Assembly: GCF_001905595.1 (NCBI RefSeq)
Contig: NZ_LIXI01000011.1
Span: 337,501-401,500 of the forward strand
Reading direction: 5' to 3'
From: Streptomyces sp. CB00316
GTDB lineage: Bacteria; Actinomycetota; Actinomycetes; Streptomycetales; Streptomycetaceae
DNA: 64,000 bases
How positions within the stretch are numbered: the first letter of the stretch is position 1; every line of letters begins with the position of its first letter. Position numbers and translations under genes: made by a program. Positions 8,977 through 17,240 of the stretch are shown one piece after another. The notes under the pieces are model-generated. The model made no database searches. It worked only from the letters and a program-made list of their open reading frames with translations, and was not told the origin of the DNA.

Positions 8977-9332
8977 ATGACAGGAATGCGTACCGCTCTC
9001 CGCGCCCTGGCCACCGCTGTCGCCGCCACTGCCCTCGCCACCGCGGCCGTCTCCCCCGCTCCGACGCAGGCCCGGCCCGGATCGGTTTCGGCACAGGTCC
9101 GCCCCGAACCGAAGGCGCCCGACGGGTTCGTGGCGTTGCGTTCGGTGGATCGGACGACCCCCGGATTCGGGGGGTGCAGCGCGCGAACCGGCAGTCCCTG
9201 AAGAGGACGTTGACCGAGGTGGGGTCCGTGAACCTGCCCGAGGAGTGGTGGCACTTCACCTACAAGCCCGAGCTGTTCCCGGACACCTACTTCGACTTTC
9301 CGGTGGACCGCAGGTCGGTAGCAGGACGATGA
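8977..9332 (+). pseudogene. Internally deleted VanX-like D-Ala-D-Ala dipeptidase remnant
   Basis: An ATG at 8977 opens a secretory signal peptide (MTGMRTALRALATAVAATAL...) and then APDGFVALRSVDRT, the usual N-terminal start of VanX-type M15 peptidases. This frame stops at 9199-9201. A second frame, shifted and overlapping, gives RTLTEVGSVNLPEEWWHFTY and continues to FPDTYFDFPVDRR, ending with TGA at 9330. That is the C-terminal part with the EEWWHF zinc and catalytic motif. The middle of the family, including the SxHxxGxAxD zinc motif, is absent, so an out-of-frame deletion of roughly 100 or more residues has inactivated the gene. It is followed by an intact terminator. Confidence 0.82.
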
Positions 9333-9335
9333 AAG

Positions 9336-9380
9336 GAACGGGCGACCGGGACCACCCCCGTGGGCTCCGGCCGCCCGTTC
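9336..9380 (+). terminator. Terminator of the dipeptidase remnant
   Basis: GAACGGGCG at 9336-9344 pairs perfectly with CGCCCGTTC at 9372-9380 and is followed by TTCATTT. The 27-base loop can fold further. It has outlived the decay of the gene in front of it. Confidence 0.65.
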
Positions 9381-9439
9381 TTCATTTCGGACGCGAAAGA
9401 GGCGTGTTCGGTTGCCGGTCGGGCGGCTACGGTGCCCGT

Positions 9440-9787
9440 ATGTCACAGCAGACGTTCGATTCGTACGAGGAATTCTGGCCGTACTACGTCGCGATGCACT
9501 CTCGTGCCGCCACCCGCTGGGTCCATCTGACCGGCACGCTCACCGGCCTCACCATCGCCGCCTACGGGCTGGTGCGGGGCCGGAAGCGGTATCTGGCGGC
9601 GCTGCCTCTGATCGGGTACGGCACGGCCTGGCCCGCGCATTTCCTGATCGAGAGGAACAATCCGGCGACGCTCGGGCATCCGGCGTGGTCGTTGCGTGGG
9701 GACGCGCGGATGATCGGGATGATGCTGGCCGGGCGGGACGCCGAGCTGGCCGAGACCGCGGCGAAGTGGCTGGCCGAGAACGGCTGA
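9440..9787 (+). CDS. DUF962 / Mpo1-like membrane protein
   Basis: 115 residues. It matches the DUF962 pattern: an N-terminal FWPYYVAMHSRAATRWVHLTGT, two hydrophobic segments (about residues 28-42 and 50-66), then HFLIERNNPATLGHPAWSLRGD. Yeast Mpo1 of this family is an Fe(II)-dependent dioxygenase acting on 2-hydroxy fatty acids, but bacterial members are mostly uncharacterised. The ATG at 9440 begins only 6 bases after TACGGT, and there is no ribosome site, so the mRNA may be leaderless. The gene stands alone. Confidence 0.8.
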   Translation: MSQQTFDSYEEFWPYYVAMHSRAATRWVHLTGTLTGLTIAAYGLVRGRKRYLAALPLIGYGTAWPAHFLIERNNPATLGHPAWSLRGDARMIGMMLAGRDAELAETAAKWLAENG

Positions 9788-9887
9788 GCCGCGTGCGGAA
9801 CGGCTCTCACGTCCGCCCCTCTCGCCGGGGACGGCCGCCCGTGGCACACTTCTGACGTTCCATCAGATTCAGTGCCCGGGAGGGGCT

Positions 9888-10355
9888 TTGCCGCGAACGC
9901 GCATACCCGTGGTGGCCGGTTGGTTCACCGAGGACACCGCGGAGGAGGAGTTCCGACTGCTGGGCACGCGCTGTTCGGGCTGCCGATCGGTCCACTTCCC
10001 CCGCGAGGACGGTCACTGCCGCAATCCGGGCTGCCCCGGCGGGGAGCTGGAGGAGGTTCCGCTTTCGAGGCGGGGCACGGTGTGGTCCTGCACCGACGGG
10101 CGCTACCGGCCCCCTCCCCCGTACGTCAGCGACCCCGAGGTGCCCTGGGTGCCGTACACCCTGGTCGCCGTCGAGCTTGCGGCCGAGCGCATGGTGGTGC
10201 TGGGCCAGGCCGCGCCCGGGCTGGGCGTGGACGATCTGCCCGTGGGCTCGGTGGTGGAGGTGGTGCCGGGTCTCCTGGACGAGGACCGGGCAGCCGGCAC
10301 CGTACACACGACGTGGAACTGGCGACCCGTCGCAGAGAAGGGTTCCCTGCCGTGA
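9888..10355 (+). CDS. DUF35 zinc-ribbon OB-fold protein, partner of the following thiolase
   Basis: 155 residues. The N-terminal zinc ribbon has Cys29, Cys32, Cys44 and Cys49, followed by an OB-fold (GTVWSCTDGRYRPPPPY...VPYTLVAVEL). Proteins of this type bind thiolase-like enzymes; in steroid side-chain degradation the DUF35 part of ChsH2 pairs with the aldolase Ltp2. The start is TTG at 9888, supported by GGGAGGGG 3 bases before it; no ATG or GTG nearby fits. The stop overlaps the GTG of the thiolase gene by 4 bp (GTGA), so the two products are translationally coupled and likely form a complex. Confidence 0.85.
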   Translation: MPRTRIPVVAGWFTEDTAEEEFRLLGTRCSGCRSVHFPREDGHCRNPGCPGGELEEVPLSRRGTVWSCTDGRYRPPPPYVSDPEVPWVPYTLVAVELAAERMVVLGQAAPGLGVDDLPVGSVVEVVPGLLDEDRAAGTVHTTWNWRPVAEKGSLP

Positions 10356-11542
10356 CCGGCGATGTGGCTGTCCTCGGGGCCGGGATGCATCCGTGGGGCA
10401 AGTGGGGGCGCAGCTTCGTCGCGTACGGGCGTGCCGCCGCGCGTGCCGCTCTCGACGACGCGGGTATCGGGTGGCCCGAGGTGGGGTCGGTGGTCGGCGC
10501 GCAGACGGTCCGGGGCGGCTATCCGGGGTACGTGGCCGGGGCGACGTTCGCGCGGGCGCTGGGGTGGCAGGGGGCGCGGGTGACCTCCGTGTACGCCGCG
10601 TGCGCTTCGGGGGCACAGGCGCTCAACACCGCGCGGGCCCAGATCCTGGCGGGCATGGCGGACGTGGTCCTGGTGGTGGGGGCCGACGCGGCGCCCAAGG
10701 GGTTCTTCGCCCCGGCGGGCGGGGAGCGGCCGGAGGACCCGGACTGGCTGCGGTTCCGGGTGCTCGGGGCGACGAACCCGGCGTACTTCGGGCTGTACGC
10801 GCGCCGCCGGATGGCCCTGTACGGGGATACGCCGGAGGACTTCGCGCTGGTCAAGGTGAAGAACTCGGCGGCGGGGGCGGTGAACGCGTACGCCCGCTAC
10901 CGGACGCCGGTGACGGCGGAGGAGGTCGCCGCCTCCGCCGTGGTCGCCGATCCGCTGCGACTGCTGGACATCTGCGCCACCTCCGACGGGGCCGCCGCTC
11001 TGGTGCTGTGCAGTATGGAGTTCGCGCGGCGGCGCGGGGCGGCCGATCCCGTGCGGATCCGGGCCGTCTCCACCGTGACGCCGACGTTCCCGCGGACCGT
11101 CCTCGATCTGCCGGACATCGGCACCGACTCGGCGGTGGCCGTGGAGCCGTCGTCGGAGAGCTTCCGGTCCTCGATCGCCCGGGCCGCGTACGAGGAGGCG
11201 GGGATCGGGCCGGAGGATCTGTCGCTGGCGGAGGTCTACGACCTGTCCACCGCACTGGAGTTGGAGTGGTACGAGGACATCGGGCTGTGCGGTCCGGGTG
11301 AGGGCGCGAAGCTGGTACGGGAGGGAGCCACCGCGCTGGGCGGCCGCATCCCGGTCAACGTGAGTGGGGGGCTCGCCTCGTTCGGGGAGGCGGTGCCCGC
11401 GCAGGCGATCGCGCAGGTGTGCGAGCTGACTTGGCAGTTGCGCGGAGAGGCCGGAGACCGCCAGGTGCCGGGGGCCAGAGTGGGCATCACGGCGAATCAG
11501 GGGCTCTTCGGGCACGGTTCGGCGGTGGTGGCCGTCTGCTGA
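10352..11542 (+). CDS. Thiolase-fold protein (lipid-transfer / Ltp2-like)
   Basis: 396 residues. It has the thiolase fold with the acylatable Cys84 in YAACASGAQA. In the C-terminal half the family pattern NxSGGLxxxGHP reads NVSGGLASFGEA: the usual catalytic His is replaced by Glu346. The last motif is ANQGLFGHGSAV rather than a CxG motif. This fits the lipid-transfer or retro-aldolase branch (Ltp2), which works with a DUF35 partner, better than a true thiolase. The GTG start overlaps the stop of the DUF35 gene. The substrate is probably a CoA ester with a branched or cyclic chain; this is inference. Confidence 0.85.
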   Translation: MTGDVAVLGAGMHPWGKWGRSFVAYGRAAARAALDDAGIGWPEVGSVVGAQTVRGGYPGYVAGATFARALGWQGARVTSVYAACASGAQALNTARAQILAGMADVVLVVGADAAPKGFFAPAGGERPEDPDWLRFRVLGATNPAYFGLYARRRMALYGDTPEDFALVKVKNSAAGAVNAYARYRTPVTAEEVAASAVVADPLRLLDICATSDGAAALVLCSMEFARRRGAADPVRIRAVSTVTPTFPRTVLDLPDIGTDSAVAVEPSSESFRSSIARAAYEEAGIGPEDLSLAEVYDLSTALELEWYEDIGLCGPGEGAKLVREGATALGGRIPVNVSGGLASFGEAVPAQAIAQVCELTWQLRGEAGDRQVPGARVGITANQGLFGHGSAVVAVC

Positions 11543-11591
11543 GAAAACCTCTCGCCTGGGCATGACTTGACGGTTCGTCACGAACGCAGAA

Positions 11592-11623
11592 CACTCGCAG
11601 CCCGGCCCGCCGGGCTGCGAGTG
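11592..11623. terminator. Bidirectional terminator between the thiolase gene and cvnD
   Basis: A perfect 14-bp stem, CACTCGCAGCCCGG with CCGGGCTGCGAGTG, around a 4-base loop. It lies between the convergent thiolase (ends 11542) and conservon (ends 11679) genes and can end both transcripts. Confidence 0.8.
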
Positions 11624-11678
11624 CGGCCCGTACCCCTGTCGGCGGGGGTGCGGGCCGACGCGTGCGACCGCAGGGCCG

Positions 11679-12287
11679 TCAGGTGGCGACGGGCGGGCGG
11701 TCCCGTGCCGCGCGCTCCAGGGCGTGCTCGACGACCGCGATCAGGACGTCGCGTACGGAGGAGCGGTCCCGTGCGTCGCACAGCAGCACCGGGACCTCGG
11801 GGTCGAGATCGAGGGCTGCCTGCACGGTCTCGGCGGGGAACTGCCCCGCCCCCTCGAAACAGTTGACGGCCACGGTGAACGGGATCCGACGGCGTTCGAA
11901 GTAGTCGACCGCGGCGAAGCAGTCCTCCAGGCGCCGGGTGTCGGCGAGGACGACCGCTCCCAGGGCACCCTGGGCCAGCTCGTCCCAGAGGAACCAGAAG
12001 CGGTCCTGGCCCGGCGTGCCGAAGAGGTAGAGGACCAGGTCCTCGCGGACCGTGATCCGGCCGAAGTCCATCGCGACCGTGGTGGTGGTCTTGGACTCGA
12101 CCCCCTCCAGGTCGTCCACCGGGCGGCCCGCCTCGCTCAGGCGCTCCTCCGTACGCAGCGGTCTGATCTCGCTGACCGCGCCCACCGCGGTCGTCTTGCC
12201 GACGCCGAACCCTCCCGCCACCAGGATCTTCAGGGTGACGGGCTCGACGGGCCGCTGCTTGACGCGGCTAGAGCGCCCGAAGGCCAT
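11679..12287 (-). CDS. cvnD: Conservon small GTPase (CvnD)
   Basis: 202 residues. A Ras-like ATP/GTP-binding protein and the last gene of a conservon. The P-loop GGFGVGKTTAVGAVSEI lies near residues 26-42, and the switch-II region reads LYLFGTPGQDRFWFLWDELAQG. The NKxD-type motif is VAVNCFEG, with Cys instead of Lys/Asp, a substitution often seen in this family. The start overlaps cvnC by 20 bp. In studied conservons CvnA-D form a membrane complex that resembles eukaryotic G-protein signalling and influences development and antibiotic production. No cytochrome P450 gene follows, unlike the rar/cvn9 operon. Confidence 0.93.
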   Translation of the reverse strand: MAFGRSSRVKQRPVEPVTLKILVAGGFGVGKTTAVGAVSEIRPLRTEERLSEAGRPVDDLEGVESKTTTTVAMDFGRITVREDLVLYLFGTPGQDRFWFLWDELAQGALGAVVLADTRRLEDCFAAVDYFERRRIPFTVAVNCFEGAGQFPAETVQAALDLDPEVPVLLCDARDRSSVRDVLIAVVEHALERAARDRPPVAT

Positions 12288-12750
12288 TGATTACCTCGCG
12301 AAGAATGTTCACGTCCGGCAGCTCGGCCGGGGGAACGGGGCGGGTGACGTGCACCAGTTCGTCCTCGACGAGATCGCCGACCAAGACCCGTACCACCCCT
12401 ACCGGGAGGTCGAGTCCGGCGGCGAGCTCGGCGATCGACTGGGGCATGTCGCTGCAGAGTTCGACGATCGTGACGTGTTCGGGCGCGAGCGTCTGGTCCC
12501 GGCCGGGGTCCTCGGCGGCCGGTTCGGGAACGACGAGGGCGATCAGGTCGAGCCGGTGCCGGGAGGCGCTGCTGGTACGCCCCCGGGTCATGGCGTACGG
12601 GCGGACGACCGGCCCGGCCTCCGCGTCGTACCACCGCGAGGACTGGGGGTCGGCGGCCGCGTCCGGGGATCCGGGGCCCGTGGCCCCGAGACCCGTGGAT
12701 CCGGAGTCCGTGGATCCGGGGGTCGTGCCCCGGCGGGAGTCAGCGCTCAT
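12268..12750 (-). CDS. cvnC: Conservon DUF742 protein (CvnC)
   Basis: 160 residues. A flexible Gly/Ser/Pro N-terminus of about 38 residues precedes the DUF742 domain (WYDAEAGPVVRPYAMTRGRT ... LCSDMPQSIAELAAGLDLPVGVVRVLVGDL), a winged-helix-like fold. RBS GTGAGGGG precedes the ATG. It lies 9 bp after cvnB and overlaps cvnD, so it is part of one transcript. Its role in the complex is not defined; interaction with CvnB and CvnD is known for the family. Confidence 0.93.
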   Translation of the reverse strand: MSADSRRGTTPGSTDSGSTGLGATGPGSPDAAADPQSSRWYDAEAGPVVRPYAMTRGRTSSASRHRLDLIALVVPEPAAEDPGRDQTLAPEHVTIVELCSDMPQSIAELAAGLDLPVGVVRVLVGDLVEDELVHVTRPVPPAELPDVNILREVINGLRAL

Positions 12751-12759
12751 GCCCGCCCC

Positions 12760-13203
12760 TCACCCTCCGGCGGGCAGACCGGTCGTCCGTGGGGCGTTGG
12801 CCAGGTGGGCCCCCACGCGCTTGACCATCAGCGTCATCTCGTACGCCACCTGGCCCACGTCGGAGTCCGCGTCGGCCAGGACGGCGAGACAGCTGCCGTC
12901 CCCGGCCGCGGTCACGAAGAGGAACGCCTCGTCCAGTTCGACGACGGTCTGGCGCACCCGGCCCGCGTCGAAGTGGCGGCCCACGCCCTTGGCGAGGCTG
13001 TGGAACCCGGAGGCGACGGCGGCCAGATGCTCGCTGTCCTCCCGGGTCAGATCCTGCGAGGTGCCGGTGGCGAGCCCGTCGCTGGAGAGCACCAGCGCCT
13101 TGCGGATGCTGGCGACGCGCTGGACGAGTTCGTCGAGCAGCCAGTTCAGCTCGCCCGAGCCGTGGCGTGCGGGGTTGGGTGCTGCGGCGTTCGGTGCGGT
13201 CAT
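12760..13203 (-). CDS. cvnB: Conservon roadblock/LC7 protein (CvnB)
   Basis: 147 residues with a Roadblock/LC7 fold (ELNWLLDELVQRVASIRKALVLSSDGL ... LAVLADADSDVGQVAYEMTLMV). Such proteins act as GTPase-regulating or scaffolding partners, here most likely for CvnD. Its ATG overlaps the cvnA stop in ATGA, which indicates translational coupling with the kinase-like protein. Confidence 0.93.
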   Translation of the reverse strand: MTAPNAAAPNPARHGSGELNWLLDELVQRVASIRKALVLSSDGLATGTSQDLTREDSEHLAAVASGFHSLAKGVGRHFDAGRVRQTVVELDEAFLFVTAAGDGSCLAVLADADSDVGQVAYEMTLMVKRVGAHLANAPRTTGLPAGG

Positions 13204-16178
13204 CGACCGTCCCCTCCCGGAGTGGTTCCTGGTGCTGTTCCCTCGGGGCCGGTCGCGTCGTGTGTGTCCTCGGCGTTCTGCCGACGACCGCGCTGCCAGC
13301 CGCGCTGGAGTGAAGCCATGCGGTTGCGTACCTCGTCCGCGTCACGGTCGTAGTCGTCGACCGTGTCCACGGGCGCCCGATGCGGAGTCCGGTCGGCGGA
13401 CTCCGCACGGAGCTGGTGGGCGAGGCTGGCCTGCCGGACCCGGCGGGGCAGGCCGCCCACGGTGTCGGGGGCGCTCGACGCCGGAGAGCTCTCGGGGCGC
13501 GCCTCGGTGGTGCGGGGTGGTTCTGGGGTGTGCGGGGGTTCGGTGGTGCGGGATGGTTCGGCGGCGCTGAACGGTGCGGGGGTGCGCTGGGCGGCGCGGG
13601 CCGCCCAGGGGGTGGTGTGTGCGACCGGGCCGGTCGGGGTGCGGGGTGCGGTCGCGGGCGGCTCGGCGCCGTCCCGGTCCAGGTCTCGGTCCGGGCCCTG
13701 GTCGTCCACGCGGCGGCCCCGGTCGGTGACGAGGGTCGGCGGGGTGCGGCGCGGCAGCGGTACCGGGCCCGCGGGGCGCATCGGGCGGACCTCGGCCGTG
13801 GGACCCTCGCCATGGTCGCGGGCCTGCTGGTGCTGTTCGCGGCCGGTGGCCCGGCGCCGGTCCCGGCCGTCGTCACCGCGCGGGCCTCGGTCGTCCTCGC
13901 GGCGCGGGTCCCTGCCGTCGTCGCGGCGCAGGTCGCGGGCGCGGAAGATGCCGCCGCGCTCGCTCTCGGTGTCCTCCAGGTCGCAGACGCCGTCGAGTAC
14001 GGGGCCCAGGGCCGGATCGAGGGCCGGGTCCGAGGCGCGGTCCAGCCGGTCGCCGGTGAGGTCCAGAGGGCCGACCGGGGCTTCCAGCTCCACCGGGCCG
14101 TCGAGCACCGCCGGTCCGGTGAGCCCGGTGGGGACCGGGGAGAGGACGGCGGACCGGCCGTTGGCCCTGCGGTCGCCGCCCGATGTGGTGCCGTCGGCAG
14201 ACGGGGCTTCGCCGTCGGTGCGGCCGCTCCCGATGGCCCGCTCGGCGCGGCGGTCGAGACGGAAGCCGGTGCCGTGGGTTTCGGGGGCCTCGGTGAGGAG
14301 GGCGGCCGGGATGAACACGACCGCGGTGGTGCCTCCGTACGGCGATTTCTGCAGGGAGACCCGGACGTTCTGGCGCTGGGCGAGCCGGCTGACCACGAAG
14401 AGGCCGAGGCGGTCGGTGTCGGAGAGCTCGAAGTCTGGGGTCTCGGCGAGCCTCAGGTTGGCGTCGAGGAGGACCGCGGGGGGCATGCCGAGGCCGCGGT
14501 CGTGGATCTCGAGGGTGAAGCCGTTGGAGACGCGTTCGCCGTGCACCTGGACCGCGGTGTGCGGGGGTGAGAAGACGGTGGCGTTCTCCAGGAGTTCGGC
14601 GATGAGGTGGGTGAGGTCGGCGACGGCGGGGCCGCCCACGCCGATCCGGGGCAGCCGTCGCACCTCGATGCGTTCGTAGTCCTCGACCTCGGCGACGGCG
14701 GCGCGGACCACGTCCATGAGCTGGATGGGCTTGCGCCACTGGCGGGAGGGTGCGGCGCCGGAGAGGATCACGAGCCCTTCGGCGTGGCGCCGCATACGGG
14801 TGGTGAGGTGGTCGAGGCGGAACAGGTCGGCGAGCTCGTCGCTGTTCTCGGTACGGCGCTCCATGGTGTCCAGGAGCGTCAGCTGGCGGTGCAGGAGGAC
14901 CTGGTTGCGGCGGGCGAGGTTGACGAAGACCTCGGAGACGCCTCGGCGCATGTCCGCCTGCTTGACGGCGGCCTCGACAGCGGCGCGCTGGAGGGTGTTG
15001 AGCGCCTGGCCGACCTGGCCGATCTCGTCGCGCTCGTAGGTGAGGTGCGGGGCCTCGGTCTCGACGTCGACCTGTTCGCCGGAGGCCAGCCGCCGCATGA
15101 CGCTCGGCAGGCGTACGCCGGAGACCTCGTGGGCTTCCTTGCGCAGCCGGGAGAGGTCACGGACGAGTTCACGGCCGATGCGTACGGAGACGAAGATCGA
15201 GATGATCAGGGCCAGGAAGCCGAGGACTCCGGCGATCCCGGCCTGGGCGAGGACACGGTATCCGGCCGGTTCCGCGCGGTCCTGGAAGCGGTTGCCCATC
15301 TCGGTGGAGTCGTCGGCCAGCCGGTCGAGCACGGGCGGGGCCGCCTCCTGCCAGCGCTCGGTGTCGACGGCGCCGAGGCGCTTGGTGGGCCCGGCGGCGA
15401 TCAGGGTGTCCTCGGCGGTGCGCAGCGGTTCGGCGTCCGGGCTGCTCCAGAACTGCTCGACGCGGCGGCGTTCGGCGGCGGGGAGGTTTTCGAGGCTGAC
15501 CTCGTAGAGCAGATCGCGCTGGGCCACCAGGCCGGATACCTGGCGCAGTTCGGCGGTGGTGAAGCGGCCCGCGATGAGGCTCGACGCGACCAGCGCGTCC
15601 TCGCGCGACAGCATCTCACGGGCCCGGGATATCCCGACGAGCGCCCGCATCTGCTTGTCCAGCGATCCGTTCTCCGTGGTGTGGAGACCGTTGAGGAAGC
15701 GGTACGCGGGGTCGACGAGACCGTTGTAGAAGTCCAGCGCCTTCGTCCGGCCGATGGTGCGCTTCTCGACGGATTCGCGCAGGGAGTCCAGGCCGTCGAC
15801 GGCGCTCAGGATCGCGTCGAGGCGGGTGCGGGCCTCGGCGTCGAGGGCCTCGCGGACGTCGTTCTGCCGGGCGCTGTCCCTGACTTCCGCCACGATCCGG
15901 TCGGTGTCGGCGCGTTGGCTCAGCAGGAGCGGCAGGGCGTCGGAGGCGCGGGGGTCGGCCAGGAAGACCAGGGTCTGCCGGCGTTCGGCCTGCACGACCC
16001 GGACCGCTTCCTCCAGGGGGCCGGCGACCTTGTCGACGGTGGTGCTGACGCTCATCAGCTCGCTCGCCTGGCGGCCGGTGACGTAGGTGGCGAGGACCCA
16101 GAGGCCCGTGAGGGAGACGAGCGGCACCAGCAGCAACGCCACGATCTTCCTGCGGATGGACTTCCCGCGAAAGCGCAT
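13200..16178 (-). CDS. cvnA: Conservon sensor kinase-like membrane protein (CvnA)
   Basis: 992 residues. An N-terminal membrane helix (IVALLLVPLVSLTGLWVLATYV, about 12-33) precedes a long extracellular region of about 300 residues and a second helix (AGIAGVLGFLALIISIFVSV). A HAMP-like linker, a helical segment (FRLDHLTTRMRRHAEGLVILSGA) and an HATPase domain follow, with LLENATVFSPP near residue 529 and HDRGLGMP. The last 300 or more residues are disordered and rich in Arg, Asp and Pro. The ATG at 16178 has GGGGGAGG 2 bases upstream. No response regulator gene is adjacent, as usual for conservons. Kinase activity is doubtful; signal relay to CvnB-D is inferred. Confidence 0.93.
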   Translation of the reverse strand: MRFRGKSIRRKIVALLLVPLVSLTGLWVLATYVTGRQASELMSVSTTVDKVAGPLEEAVRVVQAERRQTLVFLADPRASDALPLLLSQRADTDRIVAEVRDSARQNDVREALDAEARTRLDAILSAVDGLDSLRESVEKRTIGRTKALDFYNGLVDPAYRFLNGLHTTENGSLDKQMRALVGISRAREMLSREDALVASSLIAGRFTTAELRQVSGLVAQRDLLYEVSLENLPAAERRRVEQFWSSPDAEPLRTAEDTLIAAGPTKRLGAVDTERWQEAAPPVLDRLADDSTEMGNRFQDRAEPAGYRVLAQAGIAGVLGFLALIISIFVSVRIGRELVRDLSRLRKEAHEVSGVRLPSVMRRLASGEQVDVETEAPHLTYERDEIGQVGQALNTLQRAAVEAAVKQADMRRGVSEVFVNLARRNQVLLHRQLTLLDTMERRTENSDELADLFRLDHLTTRMRRHAEGLVILSGAAPSRQWRKPIQLMDVVRAAVAEVEDYERIEVRRLPRIGVGGPAVADLTHLIAELLENATVFSPPHTAVQVHGERVSNGFTLEIHDRGLGMPPAVLLDANLRLAETPDFELSDTDRLGLFVVSRLAQRQNVRVSLQKSPYGGTTAVVFIPAALLTEAPETHGTGFRLDRRAERAIGSGRTDGEAPSADGTTSGGDRRANGRSAVLSPVPTGLTGPAVLDGPVELEAPVGPLDLTGDRLDRASDPALDPALGPVLDGVCDLEDTESERGGIFRARDLRRDDGRDPRREDDRGPRGDDGRDRRRATGREQHQQARDHGEGPTAEVRPMRPAGPVPLPRRTPPTLVTDRGRRVDDQGPDRDLDRDGAEPPATAPRTPTGPVAHTTPWAARAAQRTPAPFSAAEPSRTTEPPHTPEPPRTTEARPESSPASSAPDTVGGLPRRVRQASLAHQLRAESADRTPHRAPVDTVDDYDRDADEVRNRMASLQRGWQRGRRQNAEDTHDATGPEGTAPGTTPGGDGR

Positions 16179-16683
16179 GGCCTCCCCCAGATCGGCCCCG
16201 CACCGCGGGGGTGGTCTTCTCCCGGTCGTCCCTCGACCCTGCCCCGACGCCCGCCGTACATACACCGGCGCGCATCGGACAACGCGGGCGAGGGTCCGTC
16301 CTGCGTCAATAAACGGCGCGAGCCTACTACTGACACAGAGACAACTCGAAGACACGTCCGGATGATTTTCGGCCGTCCGACCAGGATTTGATCATGAGTT
16401 GTCCCGGTATTCCCGGAGATTAAATTCGCGAAAACGACAGAGGATCCCCACCGAACCCCCGAGTTCGGGCCCGGATCAGTTGGCTGGAATTATTCGATCC
16501 GTAGCATTCTGGGGCTCTGCGGTGGCTTTCAGCGGGAATCTTCGGAGCGGGTGGTTCGTCCATATGTACGGGGTAGACGCAAGGCGGGGGCGCGCGGCGG
16601 TACGGAGTCCATCCGCCCGCGTAGAACCGGAGTGAGCCGGGCAGCCACCCTGAAGTCGGACGGCGGTGGGGAGTTGAAGGACC
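16179..16683. other. 505-bp divergent intergenic region upstream of cvnA
   Basis: No gene is supported. It separates cvnA (minus) from a small membrane protein gene (plus). The middle (about 16320-16440) is richer in A and T than the rest of the window. TTGTCC at 16399-16404 and TAAATT at 16421-16426, 16 bp apart, form a plausible rightward promoter. TTGACG on the minus strand at 16304-16309 could be a -35 for cvnA, but no matching -10 is clear. Confidence 0.4.
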
Positions 16684-17157
16684 TTGAGCACGCAGGAGCG
16701 CGGGAGCGCCGGAGCACCGGTCGGCACCGCGAGGGCGGACGCCGCGTACGGGGCGCGGGTTCCGCGGCAGTTGTGGGTGGAGGAGCCGGCCAGGAAGCGG
16801 CGGATGCCCGATGCGGTGCGGACGGCCGCGGTGCGGGCCGTCCTCATCATGTCGTTGACGATCATCCAGGCGATGGTCGCCTTCCTGAGCACGTTGACCG
16901 GCTCCTGGCTGGCCTTCCCGATGGTGCTCAGCAGTGTGGCGAGCACGGTGGTCGCCACCTGGGCGGTGCTGGACGTCTGGGTCACCCGGCAGGTGTGGAA
17001 CCAACGCCACGGCGTGGTGTCCGAGCCGAGCAGCACCGCCCGGCAGATGCGCCGGGAGCGGCGGCGGGCCCAGCGGGCCGCGCGAGCGGCGGAGCGGGGC
17101 GAGGCGGGCGGCGGGATACGCGGCCGCAGGAACGCCGGCGACCTCTCCCGGGCCTGA
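16684..17157 (+). CDS. Small two-helix membrane protein, unknown function
   Basis: 157 residues. A hydrophilic N-terminus precedes two hydrophobic helices (AVRAVLIMSLTIIQAMVAFL and WLAFPMVLSSVASTVVATWAVL) and a very basic tail (ARQMRRERRRAQRAARAAER). The start is TTG at 16684, with GGGGAG 12 bases and GAAGGA 2 bases upstream; it is not certain. The gene stands alone between the conservon and the SMC-like operon. The basic tail could bind nucleic acid or acidic lipid, but nothing shows this. Confidence 0.65.
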   Translation: MSTQERGSAGAPVGTARADAAYGARVPRQLWVEEPARKRRMPDAVRTAAVRAVLIMSLTIIQAMVAFLSTLTGSWLAFPMVLSSVASTVVATWAVLDVWVTRQVWNQRHGVVSEPSSTARQMRRERRRAQRAARAAERGEAGGGIRGRRNAGDLSRA

Positions 17158-17240
17158 GGCCTAGCTGCCCGCGGACCTCTCTCCGGGCGTGACGCCTGCC
17201 CGCGGACCCGCTGCCTCATCGGGTCCGCGGGAGCCGGGGG

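Noticed and set aside
16684..17157. Missing JetD nuclease of the SMC-like operon
   Set aside because: This gene lies where JetD might be expected, but it is on the opposite strand, has 157 residues, two membrane helices and no Toprim motif. It is not a JetD.
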